DNA from: Canna indica
Taxonomy: Eukaryota > Streptophyta > Magnoliopsida > Zingiberales > Cannaceae
Reading direction: 5' to 3'
NCBI GenBank assembly: GCA_034359265.1
Contig: CP136891.1
Span: 87,996,001-88,060,000 of the forward strand
DNA: 64,000 nt
Below are positions 12,092 through 23,730 of the stretch, piece after piece; positions within the stretch are counted from its first letter, which is position 1; every line of letters starts with the position of its first letter. A model generated the notes under the pieces. It saw only the letters and a list, made by a program, of their open reading frames with translations, was not told where the DNA came from and made no database searches. Both the position numbers and the translations under genes were made by a program.

Positions 12092-12416
12092 ATAGAAAAC
12101 AATGATGAAACTGGGTCCTCGGTACACAAATATGGTTAATCATAGTTGCTGCCAGCTGCCAATATACTAAAGACAAAAGTATCTTTTTCTATGTTAGGAT
12201 CGCATGGTGGCATGGGCTGCTGCCAGCTGCCAGCTGCCCATACTTTTTCTATTTTTTTCTTTGTTGGTATTCATGATTAACCTAATTAATCGAGTTAATC
12301 TAAAATAGCATATAATTAAATTAATCTAATTGAATTTAATTATCAGTAATAAAAATTAAAATGTCTATATAAATCGATGTGAATCAACATCGGTTGTTCA
12401 TTCATTCTTCTCCAAT

Positions 12417-12643
12417 ATGAAATCTATTCTCGTTGTAGTGCTCATAATTTCAGTAATAATAGCAAATGCCAACCTAGATAAACCATGCTGCACAGGGAGA
12501 TAAGGGTATGCTGGTTCGTGCTTAGCATGGATTAACATCCATCTGCCCTTTCTCCACCTCCACCGATGGTGCTGCTGCTGCCGCTGATGCAGTTCCGCAG
12601 CATGCCCTTATCTCCCTTGTGCAGCATGGTTTATCTAGGTCGG
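12417..12643 (+). pseudogene. CC peptide gene broken by an internal inversion
   Basis: The ATG, signal peptide and first cysteine pair are present (start at 12417; TATA about 50 bases upstream). A 1-base-scale frameshift after the first CC leads to TAA at 12501-12503 after 28 residues. From about 12525 the rest of the gene lies in reverse orientation: 12525-12643 is the reverse complement of the coding part from the second residue of the mature peptide to near the end. As a result 12468-12513 and 12598-12643 form inverted arms of about 46 bp with an 84-bp spacer. A transcript from the retained promoter would fold into a hairpin. Confidence 0.85.
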
Positions 12644-13037
12644 TATCTTTTTATAATAATTATTATTAAGTAGTAGTTATATTTTAGGACTGTTTAAATT
12701 TATTTATGTTACGTTTATGTTATTTATGTTCTGTTTATGTTCTGTTTAGATAATAAATTAGTATTTAACTTCTTTATATGTATTCATGTGCGTATTTATA
12801 AAATATAATCTATGAAGCAGCTTTAATATTATATATAATATTTTTTAGTGTGCGTCTGTAAAATATCATGTACGAAGCTGTTTTAATATTACATATAATA
12901 TTTTTCTAATGTTTTTAGCAAAAGGCAGACGGAAAAAAAATCATACACATTAACAGAAAAAACAACTCAAACGTGGGAACGTTTTGGACGCTGCTATATC
13001 AGTTGGATAATCAATTTTCAGACAAATATACAATATT

Positions 13038-13735
13038 TTATTCAACAATAGGTACTATATATAGCACACAAAAAAATCCAAACAAGGACTCTACATTCCA
13101 ATTCTCCCGCTTCTTCCACTCCACGAATTCCGACAGCAATTCCAACCGGAACCGATCAACTGCAGCCCGGGCATTCTTGGCGACATCAAGATTGAGCCTA
13201 CCCGGTCTCCTTGAGGCGTCCCGCGAAACCAGACACAATCGCAGCTGAACCACGGCGAAGGGAGTCGGAGAAGTTCTCCCACGTGAACCTGACCGGCCGA
13301 TCCGTCACCTGAGCTGGATGACAGGATGAGTACGCTAGAGATATGGTGGTACGTCGGGAATGGCGCCTTCTTGGGCGGTGGAGGAAGGTCGACGGTCCGA
13401 GGAGAGGAAGAGTGCGGGGGCAGACCGCTGGAGAGTGGCGGCCAATGGACTGGGAGGGAGTAGCGAAGAAGGGGAAGAGGTTTGGGAATTAGTAGCTCTT
13501 TTTGTTTTGGGTCGAGTGTCGTGCCGTCGGTAGCGTGCGTCTCACGCCGCGCTTTCCGAGTGGAGGAAGGTCGACGGTCGGAGGAGAGGAAGAGTGCGGG
13601 GCATACCGCTGGGGAGTGGCGGCAAATGGACTTGGAGGGAGTAGCGAAGAAGGGGATGGGTGTTCGATCGAGAATTAAGACAGAAGAAGGGGATGTGGAT
13701 GGGGGAGAGAGAGGTTTGGGAACTGAGAGTTAAGA
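13038..13735 (-). pseudogene. FTSHI4: FTSHI4 exon-1 fragment (copy 2) with an internal duplication
   Basis: Same fragment as at 7591-8068: LDVAKNARAAVDRFRLELL and SEFVEWKKRENW are readable on the minus strand, again out of frame with the upstream transit-like part. The transit-peptide region is expanded by a tandem duplication: the block with GGAGGAAGGTCGACGGTC occurs at about 13380 and again at about 13562, with a unique GC-rich stretch between them. Not functional. Confidence 0.75.
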
Positions 13736-13744
13736 CAATTAAAA

Positions 13745-14060
13745 GGAAAAAGTATGATGCCAGTTCATCCCCTTTAACTTTTAGTAAGTTGGTAGGTCAT
13801 TTCAGAGAACTTCTAGTGCCAGTCGAGTATGAGTTTTAATAAAACCTGTCAGATCACTACCTTAGCTTGCAAGCAAACTACTACTCTAAGCAAGGCTAAA
13901 TTAAGGTGATTGATCAGTATAATATATATTTGTCATTTTGTTTGACTGATCTCATGCCTATACTAAAATTTAAATTTGATTGGAATTAATTAATATGTAT
14001 ATCAAATTTAGGGTCTGCATAGATATACAGATCTACTGCTCCATATTTCACACATACATA

Positions 14061-14117
<57 letters not shown>

Positions 14118-14125
14118 CTAATTGA
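13745..14125. repeat. Repeated module M ending in an (AT)n microsatellite
   Basis: The module contains TTTAGTAAGTTGGTAGGTCA and AGCTTGCAAGCAAACTACTA and ends in an AT dinucleotide run (about 14057-14116). It recurs at about 25100-25290, 26580-26935, 36935-37280 and 57350-57690 with AT runs of different lengths at the same place. No gene is seen. Confidence 0.85.
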
Positions 14126-14381
14126 CAGCATTATAATTATTGAATTCTTACTAGCATCTGTATCTCACCCGTGAAGACTCTTTATATAGAAAAAAGTTTA
14201 AGTGTATTGAATTCTGGAGTTATTCAAGTAGCAAACCCGAGTATATGACCCGTGAATTAATTCTGCAGCTAGAGTTGAGATGTTTCCTTACTAGGTGTTA
14301 TAAGACCTGAGTCTCTATTTTTAATTGTTATCATTATTTTGGTGGACGGGATATCATCATTATTTGTAATTGTTATCTGAC

Positions 14382-15165
14382 CTGGTCGATGGGTAGCATC
14401 TTGATGGACAAAGATATAAAGACTTGATGCAGCATCTTGAATCATCGCTGACAATAAACCCTTCATTGCAAGATCTTCTGTCTCTTCAATATACTATAAA
14501 CAAAGAGAAGTTAAATGCTATAGGAAATAATAAGAATCATTAACATACAAAATGGTCTTATTACCCTTGTAAGCTCTCGAGTAAAAAGTTATTTTTTCAA
14601 GATCATATCTTCCTCCATCAGTGATGCCATCACCAAAAACAATTTGTTCAGCACGCCGTCCACTATGCGCAACTACCATTTGCATCTTCATGTACCCAAA
14701 AGTAGTGTATCCTTGATCCACCGTATCTTCCCTAGGGTAAAATACAGATATTACAGTTTCCTGATAATAAATAAGACAAGGACTTGTAAAGATTAATATA
14801 TGATAGAATTGATCTGGTGGTCTACTCGCTGGATGATATATAAATTAGAAGCACGGCTACCTTTCCCCCAGGAAGTAGTTGTGAGAATGCATGCCAATCA
14901 AAGCGAGGAAATAAATGAGCCAGCAATATATGTCCAACTTCTTCATGCACAGCAAGCAGTCTCCTTGTCTCAAAGACAACCTGTTATATGAAGGAAAAAA
15001 AAATGAGGACAAAAGTCCAATAATGCTGGTAAAACTTTTACAACGAAGTACATACGTTCGATTCAGTTGCTCTTCCTCTGTTAACAGTACCCCCATGCCC
15101 TCTAACAACTGTTTATCTAGGACATCAATAATGTCTTGCAGGGTAATCATGGACTCGATAAACAT
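14382..15165 (-). pseudogene. FTSHI4: FTSHI4 peptidase-M41-region exons (left copy)
   Basis: Four exon-like blocks with GT-AG borders are readable on the minus strand. About 15048-15165 gives MITLQDIIDVLDKQLLEGMG and VLLTEEEQ. 14861-14980 gives LLAVHEEVGHILLAHLFPRF. 14565-14760 gives YPREDTVDQGYTTFGYMKMQ and VVFGDGITDGG-like sequence. 14382-14493 starts YIEETEDLAMKGL. Order and sequence match the C-terminal M41 domain of FTSHI4, a plastid FtsH relative regarded as proteolytically inactive. The zinc motif HEXXH is spoiled by an extra residue (HEEVGH). The first block has lost about 12 bases against the right-hand copy, the exon between the third and fourth blocks is missing, and no AAA domain is present. 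Gene fragment, not a gene. Confidence 0.8.
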
Positions 15166-15264
15166 ATTCTACCGATAAACTATAGAGAAGATGGTTGCAA
15201 GTTACCACAAAAAGAAATTGGATATCCTAAGATGTTATGAACTCGATAAACATATTCTACCGAT

Positions 15265-15590
15265 AAACTGCAGCTTGGGCATTCTTGGCGACATCTTCGG
15301 TGGCCTTGGCGCTATCAATATTGAGCCCGGTCTCCTTCTTGAGCCATCCCGCGAAACTAGATGCAAACGCAATCAAACCTCGCCGATCCGTCACCTGAGC
15401 TGGATGAGTACACTAGAGAGATGGTGGTACGTCGAGAATGGCGCCTTTTTGGGCGGTGGAGTAAGGTCAGTCGGAGGAGGAAGAGCACGGGGCAGGACGC
15501 TGGGGAGGAAGGGATGGGGAGTGGCGGCGAATGGGCTGGGAGGGAGCACCCATTCGTAGCGAAGAAGAGGATGAGGTTTGGGAATTTAGA
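15265..15590 (-). pseudogene. FTSHI4: FTSHI4 exon-1 fragment (copy 3), best preserved core
   Basis: The minus strand reads GLIAFASSFAGRLKKETGLN followed by IDSAKATEDVAKNAQAAVYR and a stop. Unlike the copies at 7.6 and 13.0 kb it keeps the residues between RLKKETG and DVAKNA, so it is probably nearer the parental sequence. It lies upstream of the M41 exons on the minus strand, but the AAA-domain exons that should separate them are absent. Confidence 0.7.
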
Positions 15591-15639
15591 CAGAAAAAGA
15601 AAGGGGATGCGGAAGAAATGAGTTTGAAGTTTATCTTTT

Positions 15640-16039
15640 AATAAACGAAAATTTCAAATTCAAGGGTATTATTGGAATTTCAAAGTTGTTATTCACAGCT
15701 AGCGGAGACTCGTGAGGAATGCAACCTCGCGAGGTGTGGTGCCTCTCGTTGCGTTGACTGCAAGCGTGCAGTCTGTAACGGTGGCGTGCGACGCACGCCA
15801 CATGTCCAAGGCCCGTGCAGGCCTTTGCTTTGAGGCCGGAGCTTGGGCCTCAAATAAAGTCAATGCACTTTTTCGAATCAAATGTCCAAAGTAGGTTAGT
15901 TTTGCTTATCATTATGCTGAAAAATTATTTCTACGTCCAATCTCAAAGAGTAATTAATATAGTTGTCATGATTTTAAGTGTTGCACTAAAAGGTAGTCAA
16001 GCACTGCCCATGCCATCTGCCTGTGCTGCAGCCTGCAGC
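15640..16039. repeat. Non-coding segment repeated near 19.4 kb, 30.85 kb and 51.2-51.5 kb
   Basis: Contains several short palindromes (for example GTGGCGTGCGACGCACGCCAC-type sequence near 15782-15802) and then CAAATAAAGTCAATGCACTT. Open frames of up to about 100 codons across it are not conserved as protein and begin inside palindromic sequence, so no gene is called. Confidence 0.7.
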
Positions 16040-16044
16040 AGCAG
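16040..16044. repeat. Target-site duplication AGCAG, left of the solo LTR
   Basis: AGCAG directly precedes TGTTATGCC; the same five bases directly follow the right terminus at 18557-18561. Confidence 0.9.
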
Positions 16045-18556
16045 TGTTATGCCTTAAAATTTTGGACCTCTTTGTAAATATATTTCTTAGAGGGGGTTTT
16101 TGCAAAAATGCTAATCTTATATAATTAAACCCTAAACCCTCCCTAATCTTTTTCTCTCTCTCTCGATCACTGTAGCGGCAGCAGGTGCGGCGGGCGATGG
16201 AAGAATTTGAGGCGTCGGCGACGAGAAGATCTCCGGTGAATCGGAGTTGGAGGAGTTTACCGGTAGGATTCTAATCCTTCTCTTCTATCTGTTCGCGTAG
16301 GGTAACTTGATGTAGGTTGAGATTCGCGATGTTTTATCTGTCGATCGGAGATTGTTTCTTGGTTTCCCGGAATGTAGCGTATTTTTGGTGTGGAGTTTTC
16401 GGATTTGAATCCTCGTTGCCGATCTGGTATTTTTTTGTCAATTTTCCCGGCGGATTTCTTGCAATCCGAGCCGCCGTCGATGAGATGATCACAGTACATG
16501 ATCGGATCCATCATTTGTAGTTGAATCGCGTTGTTTCCTTGCCGTTGGTATCATCTTCTCTGCTCGAGTTGTTGCCGTCAAGCGGCAGTGCCGATCGACT
16601 CTTTTTGAGGAGGACCCTGGAGTTGCGTCGCAACTTGGGGTCGGGTCTTGGTCGGCGTCGGCTGCGCGATCGAGTTGCGGCGCCCGGCGAGGTGCCGCGA
16701 CGAGCAATGACGCCCGACGAGGCGTTGCTGCCGCGCGAGCCGATCTGGTGACCTCTGCCAGTCGCGGCAGCCCATCGAGGGTTGTCATTCTTAGCAGGAT
16801 GGCCGCTGCCGTCGCGTGGTGGCGACGGCGAATCATTGTTGGCGTCAGAGATGGCGCGCGTGCCCGGCAATCCGATCTGTCGGACCAGTTGGGGAAGGTG
16901 GCAGCGGCTGGTATAGGGGCTGATGGCTGTGGCGTCGGGTTGAGGCGGCGGCGATGGTCGGAGGCGTCAATTGGCGAACCACCCTCGCCGGTCGACGATC
17001 GCGCCGTTCAGTCGCCGTTCGCCCAGCTTCGGGTTGCGTCGGATTTGGGGGACAGCGGACGAGGAAGGAGATGATCGGGTTGTATTATATCAGTTATACT
17101 TGTAGTATTATATCAGTGTTATATTGTAATATTATATCAGTGTTTTATTCTTAATAGCAGTGTTATGCTAGATAACTGTAGCGTTATGCTATTTGAAGTT
17201 ATATTCCATTATGTCGGTGGCTTTTTGATGTTATATTGGTATATGGTTTATAGCAGTGATATATTACTTTATATCACTGATATATGCAGATGTTTGGTAT
17301 CAGTATTTAATGGATGATATTAGCTATCTTACTAATGTTTTAAATAATTAATTTGAGGCTTTATAGTGGGTCAAATTAGTCATATTATATATGAAATTGG
17401 ACCTACTCGTCGTCCCGAATTCATTGGTGAGGTATGTTTTATCGTTTGGCTTTCGGATGTTGAAAACAGTATACTTTTATTGCCTCGTTTTGCGGGCCGG
17501 GTCGGATAATATTATTTTATCGGTTTTCATGGTTTCTACCCGAGTTGTTCGGTTGTGGTAGTTGTTGTCAAAGTGAATCTCATCCTAGATCGGTTGTTAC
17601 CCTATGTCGAAATATATCTTGTTGTTCTATTCCATTGAAAGTTGATATCTACTGTTGTTGAAACTCTTTATGCATATTTGTTGATACATGTTGCCAGCAT
17701 GATATTTTATATGCATAATAGTTGAGAATGCTAGTATAGACATTGCATGTCTCATGTTGTTGTTTATATATTTGTTGCATACATGATGACATGACTACTA
17801 GCATTATATTAGTTGAGTTGTAGTAGATGAGTTGTTGACATATGCATAGTTGATCTACTTTTGGGCGATAGCCCTGGACACGTTGATATATTGCCCGGGG
17901 TGTAGGGCAAGTGACACCGGTGATCACCTATTTATCACACAGGTTGTGTGTACGGCGTCGAGGTGTTAGACGTCTGCGGACTACCATTTTTGGATAGTCG
18001 CATCTCTAGCTGGAGCGGGCTTGAGGTGCCACTCTCGAGGTGTGAGAGTGCGGGGGAAACCCAATGTCCACTACGCTCTTGATTGAGTTTATGTCGCATA
18101 CTCATATAGTTGATAGTTGACACAGTTGACATAGTCGATTGGTATAGGTGCATCGAGTAGATAGTTGAATCATGTCCTCCGTTATACACATGACATCATA
18201 GCATCTTGTTGAAATCCTACTCAGCCTTCTGCTGATGTTTGTTGTTTTTGCCTCAGATCCTCAGGTATGACGGCTTTATCTCCTGGGGTAGCTAGAGTTT
18301 TGGAGGAGGAGGAGACGTCTTCCGCACAGCCTTAGTTTCTTAGTTTATTAGTTGAACTTTGTATTTTCAGCTAGACTCTGGAACTTATTGTTCTCTTATG
18401 GACTGTTGGACTTTTATTATTGTCTGGTTGGATATTCGATTTGAATTTGGTTGTAAATTTAAATTCAGTCCAATAATTGTTGGTTGTTCTGTTGCTAGTT
18501 GCGTTTCTCCTAGGTGAGGTCCCTTATATAGGGATAAACCTAGGCGGGGCGTAACA
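16045..18556 (+). mobile_element. Solo LTR of an LTR retrotransposon, 2512 bp
   Basis: Begins TGTTATGCC and ends GGGGCGTAACA, so the termini TGTTA and TAACA are perfect inverted repeats. It is bracketed by AGCAG duplications. There is no primer site, polypurine tract, gag or pol, hence a solo LTR. Inside are an AACCCTAAACCCT-containing leader-like start, a GC-rich part (about 16150-17070) and a more AT-rich part with GTTGATA-type reiterations. The length and style suggest a Ty3/gypsy element of the kind with long LTRs; this is inference. Open frames within the GC-rich part are not protein-like. Empty sites exist at about 19660, 31020 and 51150. Confidence 0.9.
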
Positions 18557-18561
18557 AGCAG
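18557..18561. repeat. Target-site duplication AGCAG, right of the solo LTR
   Basis: Matches 16040-16044 and continues as AGCAGCATGGATAGCTGG, exactly as in the uninterrupted paralogues. Confidence 0.9.
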
Positions 18562-19337
18562 CATGGATAGCTGGCAACAGCCCATGCAGTCTGCCAGCAA
18601 TGCTTTTGAGTGGTCCATTAAGTGATCCCTCCGTCGTCATCGTGAGGATTCACTGGATCCTATTATAACAGTAAGTGATCCCTTCCCATTCTTTAATTTT
18701 TGAATCCCCTTCCCTCGTCTCTGGCTTTCTCTTTCCTGCATTACAATCCGTGAAAGCTCTTAAAGCTACTGCGCGCTGTTGCTTTTGTCTTTGGCCTGTC
18801 AATCTATCACCGGCTTTCCCTGCGTAACAATCGAATCGGAGAAAGCTCTTGAAGCATCTAGGGGAACTCAAATTTAATAAAATTTCTGCACTAAAAAAAC
18901 TAAGGTGATTATTGAATTACCTGATCTAATAACCCAATTCAGTATTGAGTTATTTTTCCCCAACACTTTAATCCTTCAAAACATCATTGGTCTTGGGACC
19001 CTTTTGGCTCATAGGTACAATACCTCCAAAGAAATGCCTTACCAGTGACTTGGTTTGAAATTAACTCATGATTGAATTGTAGTGTATGAATATTGAGGAC
19101 AAACTTGGCATCTGCAACAGCATTTTGAAAGGCATTAGACGTCTTGTTGATATGCCATGTTGTTTCACTTGCTTGTTGATACATAAGCCCAAGTGCCAAC
19201 TGCACCTACATTCCCAAAAAAAGAAAAATGAATCACTAGAATTCAGAGGCATCATGAAACATAATGTTATCGTGATAGAAAAAATGATGTTAATGTAACC
19301 TATAAATAGATGATTATTGTACCATAGTTTTACATAT
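18562..19337. repeat. Tandem duplicate T, first copy (right part, after the solo LTR)
   Basis: With the LTR removed, 15738-19337 and 19338-20360 are two tandem copies of about 1.0-1.1 kb. The order of landmarks is the same: palindromic segment, CATGGATAGCTGGCAACAGC, GTGAGGATTCACTGGATCC, and an FTSHI4-like exon. The inverted copy at 50.4-51.5 kb has only one. Confidence 0.85.
19043..19205 (-). pseudogene. FTSHI4: FTSHI4-like middle exon (copy in tandem unit 1)
   Basis: An exon-like block on the minus strand with acceptor before GTGCAGTTGGC and donor CTG|GTAAGG. It reads YQQASETTWHINKTSNAFQN and then AVADAKFVLNIHTLQFNHEL. The second half resembles the FTSHI4 stretch around AAKYVVEFDMKEVENSL and it follows the exon at 20.6 kb in the right order. 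The first half is diverged, so this assignment is tentative. Confidence 0.5.
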
Positions 19338-20360
19338 GTTATTGTGCTGCCTCCCGTTGCGTTGACTGCAGGCGTGCAGTCTGCCGCCTGCAGCTTGCAG
19401 AGTAAGCGGTGGCGTGCGACGCACGCCACATGTCCAAGGCCCGTGCAGGCCTTTGCTTTGAGGCCGGAGCTTGGGCCTCAAATAAAGTCAATGCACTTTT
19501 TCGAATCAAATGTCCAAAGTAGGTTAGTTTGCTTATCATTATGCTGAAAGATTATTTCTACGTCCAATCTCAAAGAGTAATTAATATAGTTGTCATGATT
19601 TTAAGTGTTGCGCTAAAAAGGTACTCAAGCACTGCCCATGCCATCTGCCCGTGCTGCAGCAGCATGGATAGCTGGCAACAGCCCATGCAATCTGCCAGCA
19701 ATGCTTTTGAGTGGTCCATTAAGTAAGTGGTCCCTTCGTCGTCATCGTGAGGATTCACTGGATCCTATTATAACAGTAAGTGATCCCTTCCCATTCTTTA
19801 ATTTTTGAATCCCCTTCCCTCGTCTCTGGCTTTCTCTTTCCTGCATTACAACCTGTGAAAGCTCTTAAAACTACTGCGCGCTGCTGCTTTTGTCTTTGGC
19901 CTGTCAATCTATCACCGGCTCTTAAAACTAAGGTGATTGTTGAATTACCTGATCTAATAACCCAATTCAGTCTTGAGTTATTTTTCCCCAACACTTTAAT
20001 CCTTCAAAACATCATTGGTCTTGGGACCTTTTTGTCTCATAGGTACAATACCTCCAAAGAAATGCCTTACCAGTGACTTGGTTTGAAATTAAATCATGAT
20101 TGAATTGTAGTGTATGAATATTGAGGACAAACTTGGCATCTGCAACAGCATTTTGAAAGGCATTAGACGTCTTGTTGATATGCCATGTTGTTTCACTTGT
20201 TGATACATAAGCCCAAGTGCCAATTGCACCTACATTCCCAAAAAAAGAAAAATGAATCACTAGAATGCATTATGAAACTTAATGTTATCGTGATAGAAAA
20301 AATGATGTTAATGCAACCTATAAATAGATGATTATTGTACCATAGTTTTACATATGAATA
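19338..20360. repeat. Tandem duplicate T, second copy
   Basis: Second copy of the unit that begins at 15738. It carries the empty site for the solo LTR at about 19660 (GTGCTGCAGCAGCATGG). It is also the left end of the direct repeat of about 5.6 kb shared with 30850-36720. Confidence 0.85.
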
Positions 20361-20740
20361 TTGAATTTCTGATTTTGTATAAAGAAAATGTGGCTTACCT
20401 ATGCCACTAGATATTCTGTTGTTTTCAATTATCTTTGAAAATTCAAGAGCAAGCGTATCTATTATTTTATTTATTTATACTTGATTTATGCATATCAAAA
20501 CAAAATCACGTACAGTAGTATAAACAGATCTCCTATTTAAGCTTTCTACAACGCTTTTCCCATTAATATAAAATAGAAAAATATTGCAAATATAAACAAG
20601 AACCAACCTGGACGCCTAAGTTTCCTTTCAAGCTTTTCTTATCTTTAGAACTCAAAGTTTTGTCACTATCAATGATCTTAGATACGGTGTCTTGAGGAAG
20701 ATCAGGAGCCTCATCCCATGCATCTTCTCCAACGTATATA
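20071..20740 (-). pseudogene. FTSHI4: Two FTSHI4 middle exons
   Basis: The minus strand at about 20608-20738 reads EDAWDEAPDLPQDTVSKIID followed by SDKTLSSKDKKSLKGNLGVQ, then a GT donor. This matches the FTSHI4 region GENAWDDDLETTEGSLKKII of Arabidopsis. About 350 bp on, 20071-20229 is the next exon (DAKFVLNIHTLQFNHEL), here with a 4-bp deletion against the 19043 copy. On this strand the middle exons come before exon 1 (15.3-15.6 kb), the reverse of gene order, so the fragments are scrambled. Confidence 0.65.
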
Positions 20741-22264
20741 GGAATTAATTATCTTGAATAAGTTGCCCTCAAGGTCCTTCAATAAACTTTATTACTTTTA
20801 GTCCTTTAGGTATTGTCTTCCTCTACATACCTTTCTTGAATATGTAAAGTAATTAATAATCAGGTATCAGAGAAAAAATATTCCACACAAATACAGCCCA
20901 TGAATTCGACAGTGGCAATTAAAAACACTTGAATATCACACAACGCATTATTATTTATTAGTGAGTTATATATATATGAATACAATACCTTGTATTTTGG
21001 AAGATGCAAGTAAGTAACAATGTAACTCAATTTACATGTATAGTGGACATATCAAACATTGCAATGCAAAACTATCAGTAATTTAAAGTGGTAATTGATC
21101 TATATGGTAATCTGGCTTATATCTTTTAACATTACATGGAATTGTATCAAATGCCACCTTCAATCATGTAAACCAAGAGAGAACAACATGCCAAGGTGAT
21201 GCCAATGTACACAACAACATGATAGCTCCACATAAAGCAATGAACAATTGACCAATTAATATATTTTTGATAATCCAAAACAACAGCAAACCTAAATTAT
21301 TCTAATAATCAAACATTTCCCCGGACTTTAAAGAAAATTTACAAATTTATCCATAAATTTTCATCCAAATTTTATGGATATTTTTTTTCAAATAATTATA
21401 AATTCTTTATGACACCTCTTTGTTCCATTTATAAAAATTATATTTTACAATTAATTAATGACACCCTCAATACATGCATCATCCTTTCAAAAACTCATCA
21501 TCTTCCAAATTTGCACTTCCTTTCTTCCATGCACGGGTGCATCACCTCCTCTTTCTCTCTTACCCACTAGAAACCCAAGCCAACACTGCTGCATCTCTCT
21601 CTCTTCCTCTCCCCTTCTCCTTCTTCTTCTTCTTCCACTACAACAAACTTAATTATTACATTTTGGTGCTAAATCAATATAAGATTCCGACGTCAACGTA
21701 AGTCGAAATGCACATATAGATGTCAACAAAAGCGACGAAAGTTAGTGAATAACTATGTGAACTGATCTGGGCATATTGACGCCTGAGGAGGTGTCGAAAT
21801 GTTTAAAATAATAATAAAGTTCTACATATACACCGATATGTAAAAAAAGATTTTATAAAAAAACAAAATCGAGGAATCTGAATTCCTCAGTAGGCGCCGC
21901 ACGTGAAATTCATATCCGCATACGGCGTTGTACATGGTGTTCGAGAATACCGCGTACAATGATCGCAATATTCGAAATACCGTAGCACGCGATATTAAGT
22001 TGGTGTGCATTCGCGCCTGAACGATTTTCACCATGCGGCAAAAATCGAATGGATGTGGTTCCGTGCCACACGATTTCCGCCACACGGCGAAAATTGAAGC
22101 AAGGAAATTAGAAGCCTACTGTTTCATTGAGCAAGCAAAGGCTGACAATATATTATTTCATTCAAAATTCTATTTGATCATCTTTTTAGCTTTTTCTTAA
22201 GAGTGAGAATTTTATATTACCTGGAAAAACCTTTGGGGAAGGGAAAGAGGCGTGGAGGTATCAA
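20741..22264. other. Non-coding part of the large duplications, no gene
   Basis: Repeated directly at about 32400-33972 and inverted at about 48480-49985. AT-rich with a CTT-rich tract near 21590-21640 whose length differs between copies. Around 21880-22080 there is a CG-rich stretch with repeated CGTGCCACACGATTTC-like sequence. I see no gene. Confidence 0.65.
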
Positions 22265-23730
22265 AGTAATTTTATTTTGAGGAAAAGGTGAGGCAAAGTC
22301 ACACCATGTATTTCATAAGATTTGAAATGTTACATCAGCTTATAAAAGTATAAAACTATTAGCGCTTCGGGGTCAACAAAAGAAAGAGACTTCTCCCTCG
22401 ACCAAAACACCAAAAAAGAAAAAATGAAACAAGAAAAGATAAGATTTCTAAAATACTAGGACCAACAATTCGGGACTCCAGGTCCTCTATCCGACCCCCT
22501 GGATTTGGTCCCAAAAGGATGACGGCAGCTTTATGAACCCTGCCGCACCATCCTAATTTCCATTAAAGATATGACTATTTTGGATGTGCCAAGAGCTCTA
22601 GCACCATGTCCTGGAAACTAGAGCCCGAGTACTGTTCTAGGCAGAAGTCTTGACCAGGCTATGAGGGAGCGTCGAATAGGCCTCCATGCCGAGCCTAGCA
22701 AGGAGGGCGCGCCATCCTGATAAGAGGACAGGGCATTCCCCGAACAAGTGGTTGACTGATTCCTCGTACTCCTGGCAAAAATCACACATGCCGGGTGTCT
22801 ATGATGGGGGAGCCGTGCTTTTATAGGCGGTCCTTAGTTTGAAGCCTCTCTCTGAGTGCCAGCTATGGGACCAGTTTCATTTTCAGCGGTGTCTTTCCCT
22901 TCTAGACTTTCCCCAGCCTTAGGTCCTGCACACACCGCTCAACCATCATCTTTACATGGATGAGGTGGAGAAGGCCCCCGAAGCTTCCCATCTCCAGAGT
23001 CGTCGATTCCCTTCCCCTCACCCCGTAAATATAGACACGAGCTCCATGAGAGCATCCCTATCCTCTTGCTCAATCCTGCCGTTCCATTCAAACACCCATG
23101 CCCTTGTTTTCTCATTTTTTAATTCCGCAATTGAGGCACTTTTCTACCTACTAGCAGCGTAGAGTTTAGGAAACCAATCCACCAGACGAGAGTTCTGAAT
23201 CCAACGGTCCTTTCAGAACAACGTATCATTCCCATTGCTCACTTCACTTGATATACCCAAGTCAAAATCCTGCTTGGCCGAAAAGATGCCTTTCCATACA
23301 CCCGACCATGATGCCAAGGGTTTCACATCTTACCATGGTCTTCTGGTGAAATAGAACATCTTCACCATGGTGCCCTATAGGCACTCCTTGCCAGACGCAA
23401 TGCCACGCCACCATTTGCCGAGAAGCGCCACATTGTGTAGGTTCAAAACACCCAGCCCCCCATTGTGGTGCGGAGAGGTAACATCCTCCTAGGAGACTAG
23501 GGGGATCATGTGTCCATCTCCTCCACCACACTAGAGGAAGATGTGACGGTGCTTGTCGATTTGCTTGATCACCCAGTTGGGGGCCTTGAAGATAGGCAGG
23601 TAGTGGCCACACAGGCCGCTGAGAATGTTGTTAATCAAACTGAGTTTGCCCGCCTCTGGAAAGATGTTTGTTTTTCCATGAAGCGAGCTTCCTATTGGTT
23701 TAAGGGTCTCTCTTAAGCCTCGATCTTTAT
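22265..23730 (-). mobile_element. 5'-truncated LINE (L1-type), first copy
   Basis: The minus strand encodes the C-terminal half of a plant non-LTR reverse transcriptase. Visible parts are KLSLINNILSGLCGHYLPIF with APNWVIKQIDKHRHIFL (about 23531-23650), GGLGVLNLHNVALLGKWWRG (about 23400-23470), a stretch with RWIQNSRLVDWFP (about 23160-23210), and the zinc-knuckle-like CDFCQEYEESVNHLFGECP (about 22735-22795). In-frame stops and shifts are present, for example two stops within about 50 bases near 23485-23520. Fingers, palm catalytic motif and endonuclease are absent. The 3' end lies near 22.3 kb. Confidence 0.85.

Larger units (their letters stand above)
11889..13770. repeat. Segmental repeat R2, copy B (copy A is 6448-8075)
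   Basis: Carries the MITE remnant, CC-gene promoter, a CC pseudogene, the CC 3' flank and an FTSHI4 exon-1 fragment in the same order as copy A. R1B and R2B are contiguous here whereas R1A and R2A are 2.3 kb apart, so the whole unit of about 9 kb was probably duplicated first and then shortened. Confidence 0.85.

Noticed and set aside
15699..16057. Frames repeated at 19317-19547 and 51185-51504
   Set aside because: They run through short palindromes, are open in more than one frame and change freely between copies.
16489..17074. Several overlapping long frames in the GC-rich part of the solo LTR
   Set aside because: Frames are open on both strands because of base composition. They are Arg/Ala-rich without domains and lie wholly inside the LTR.
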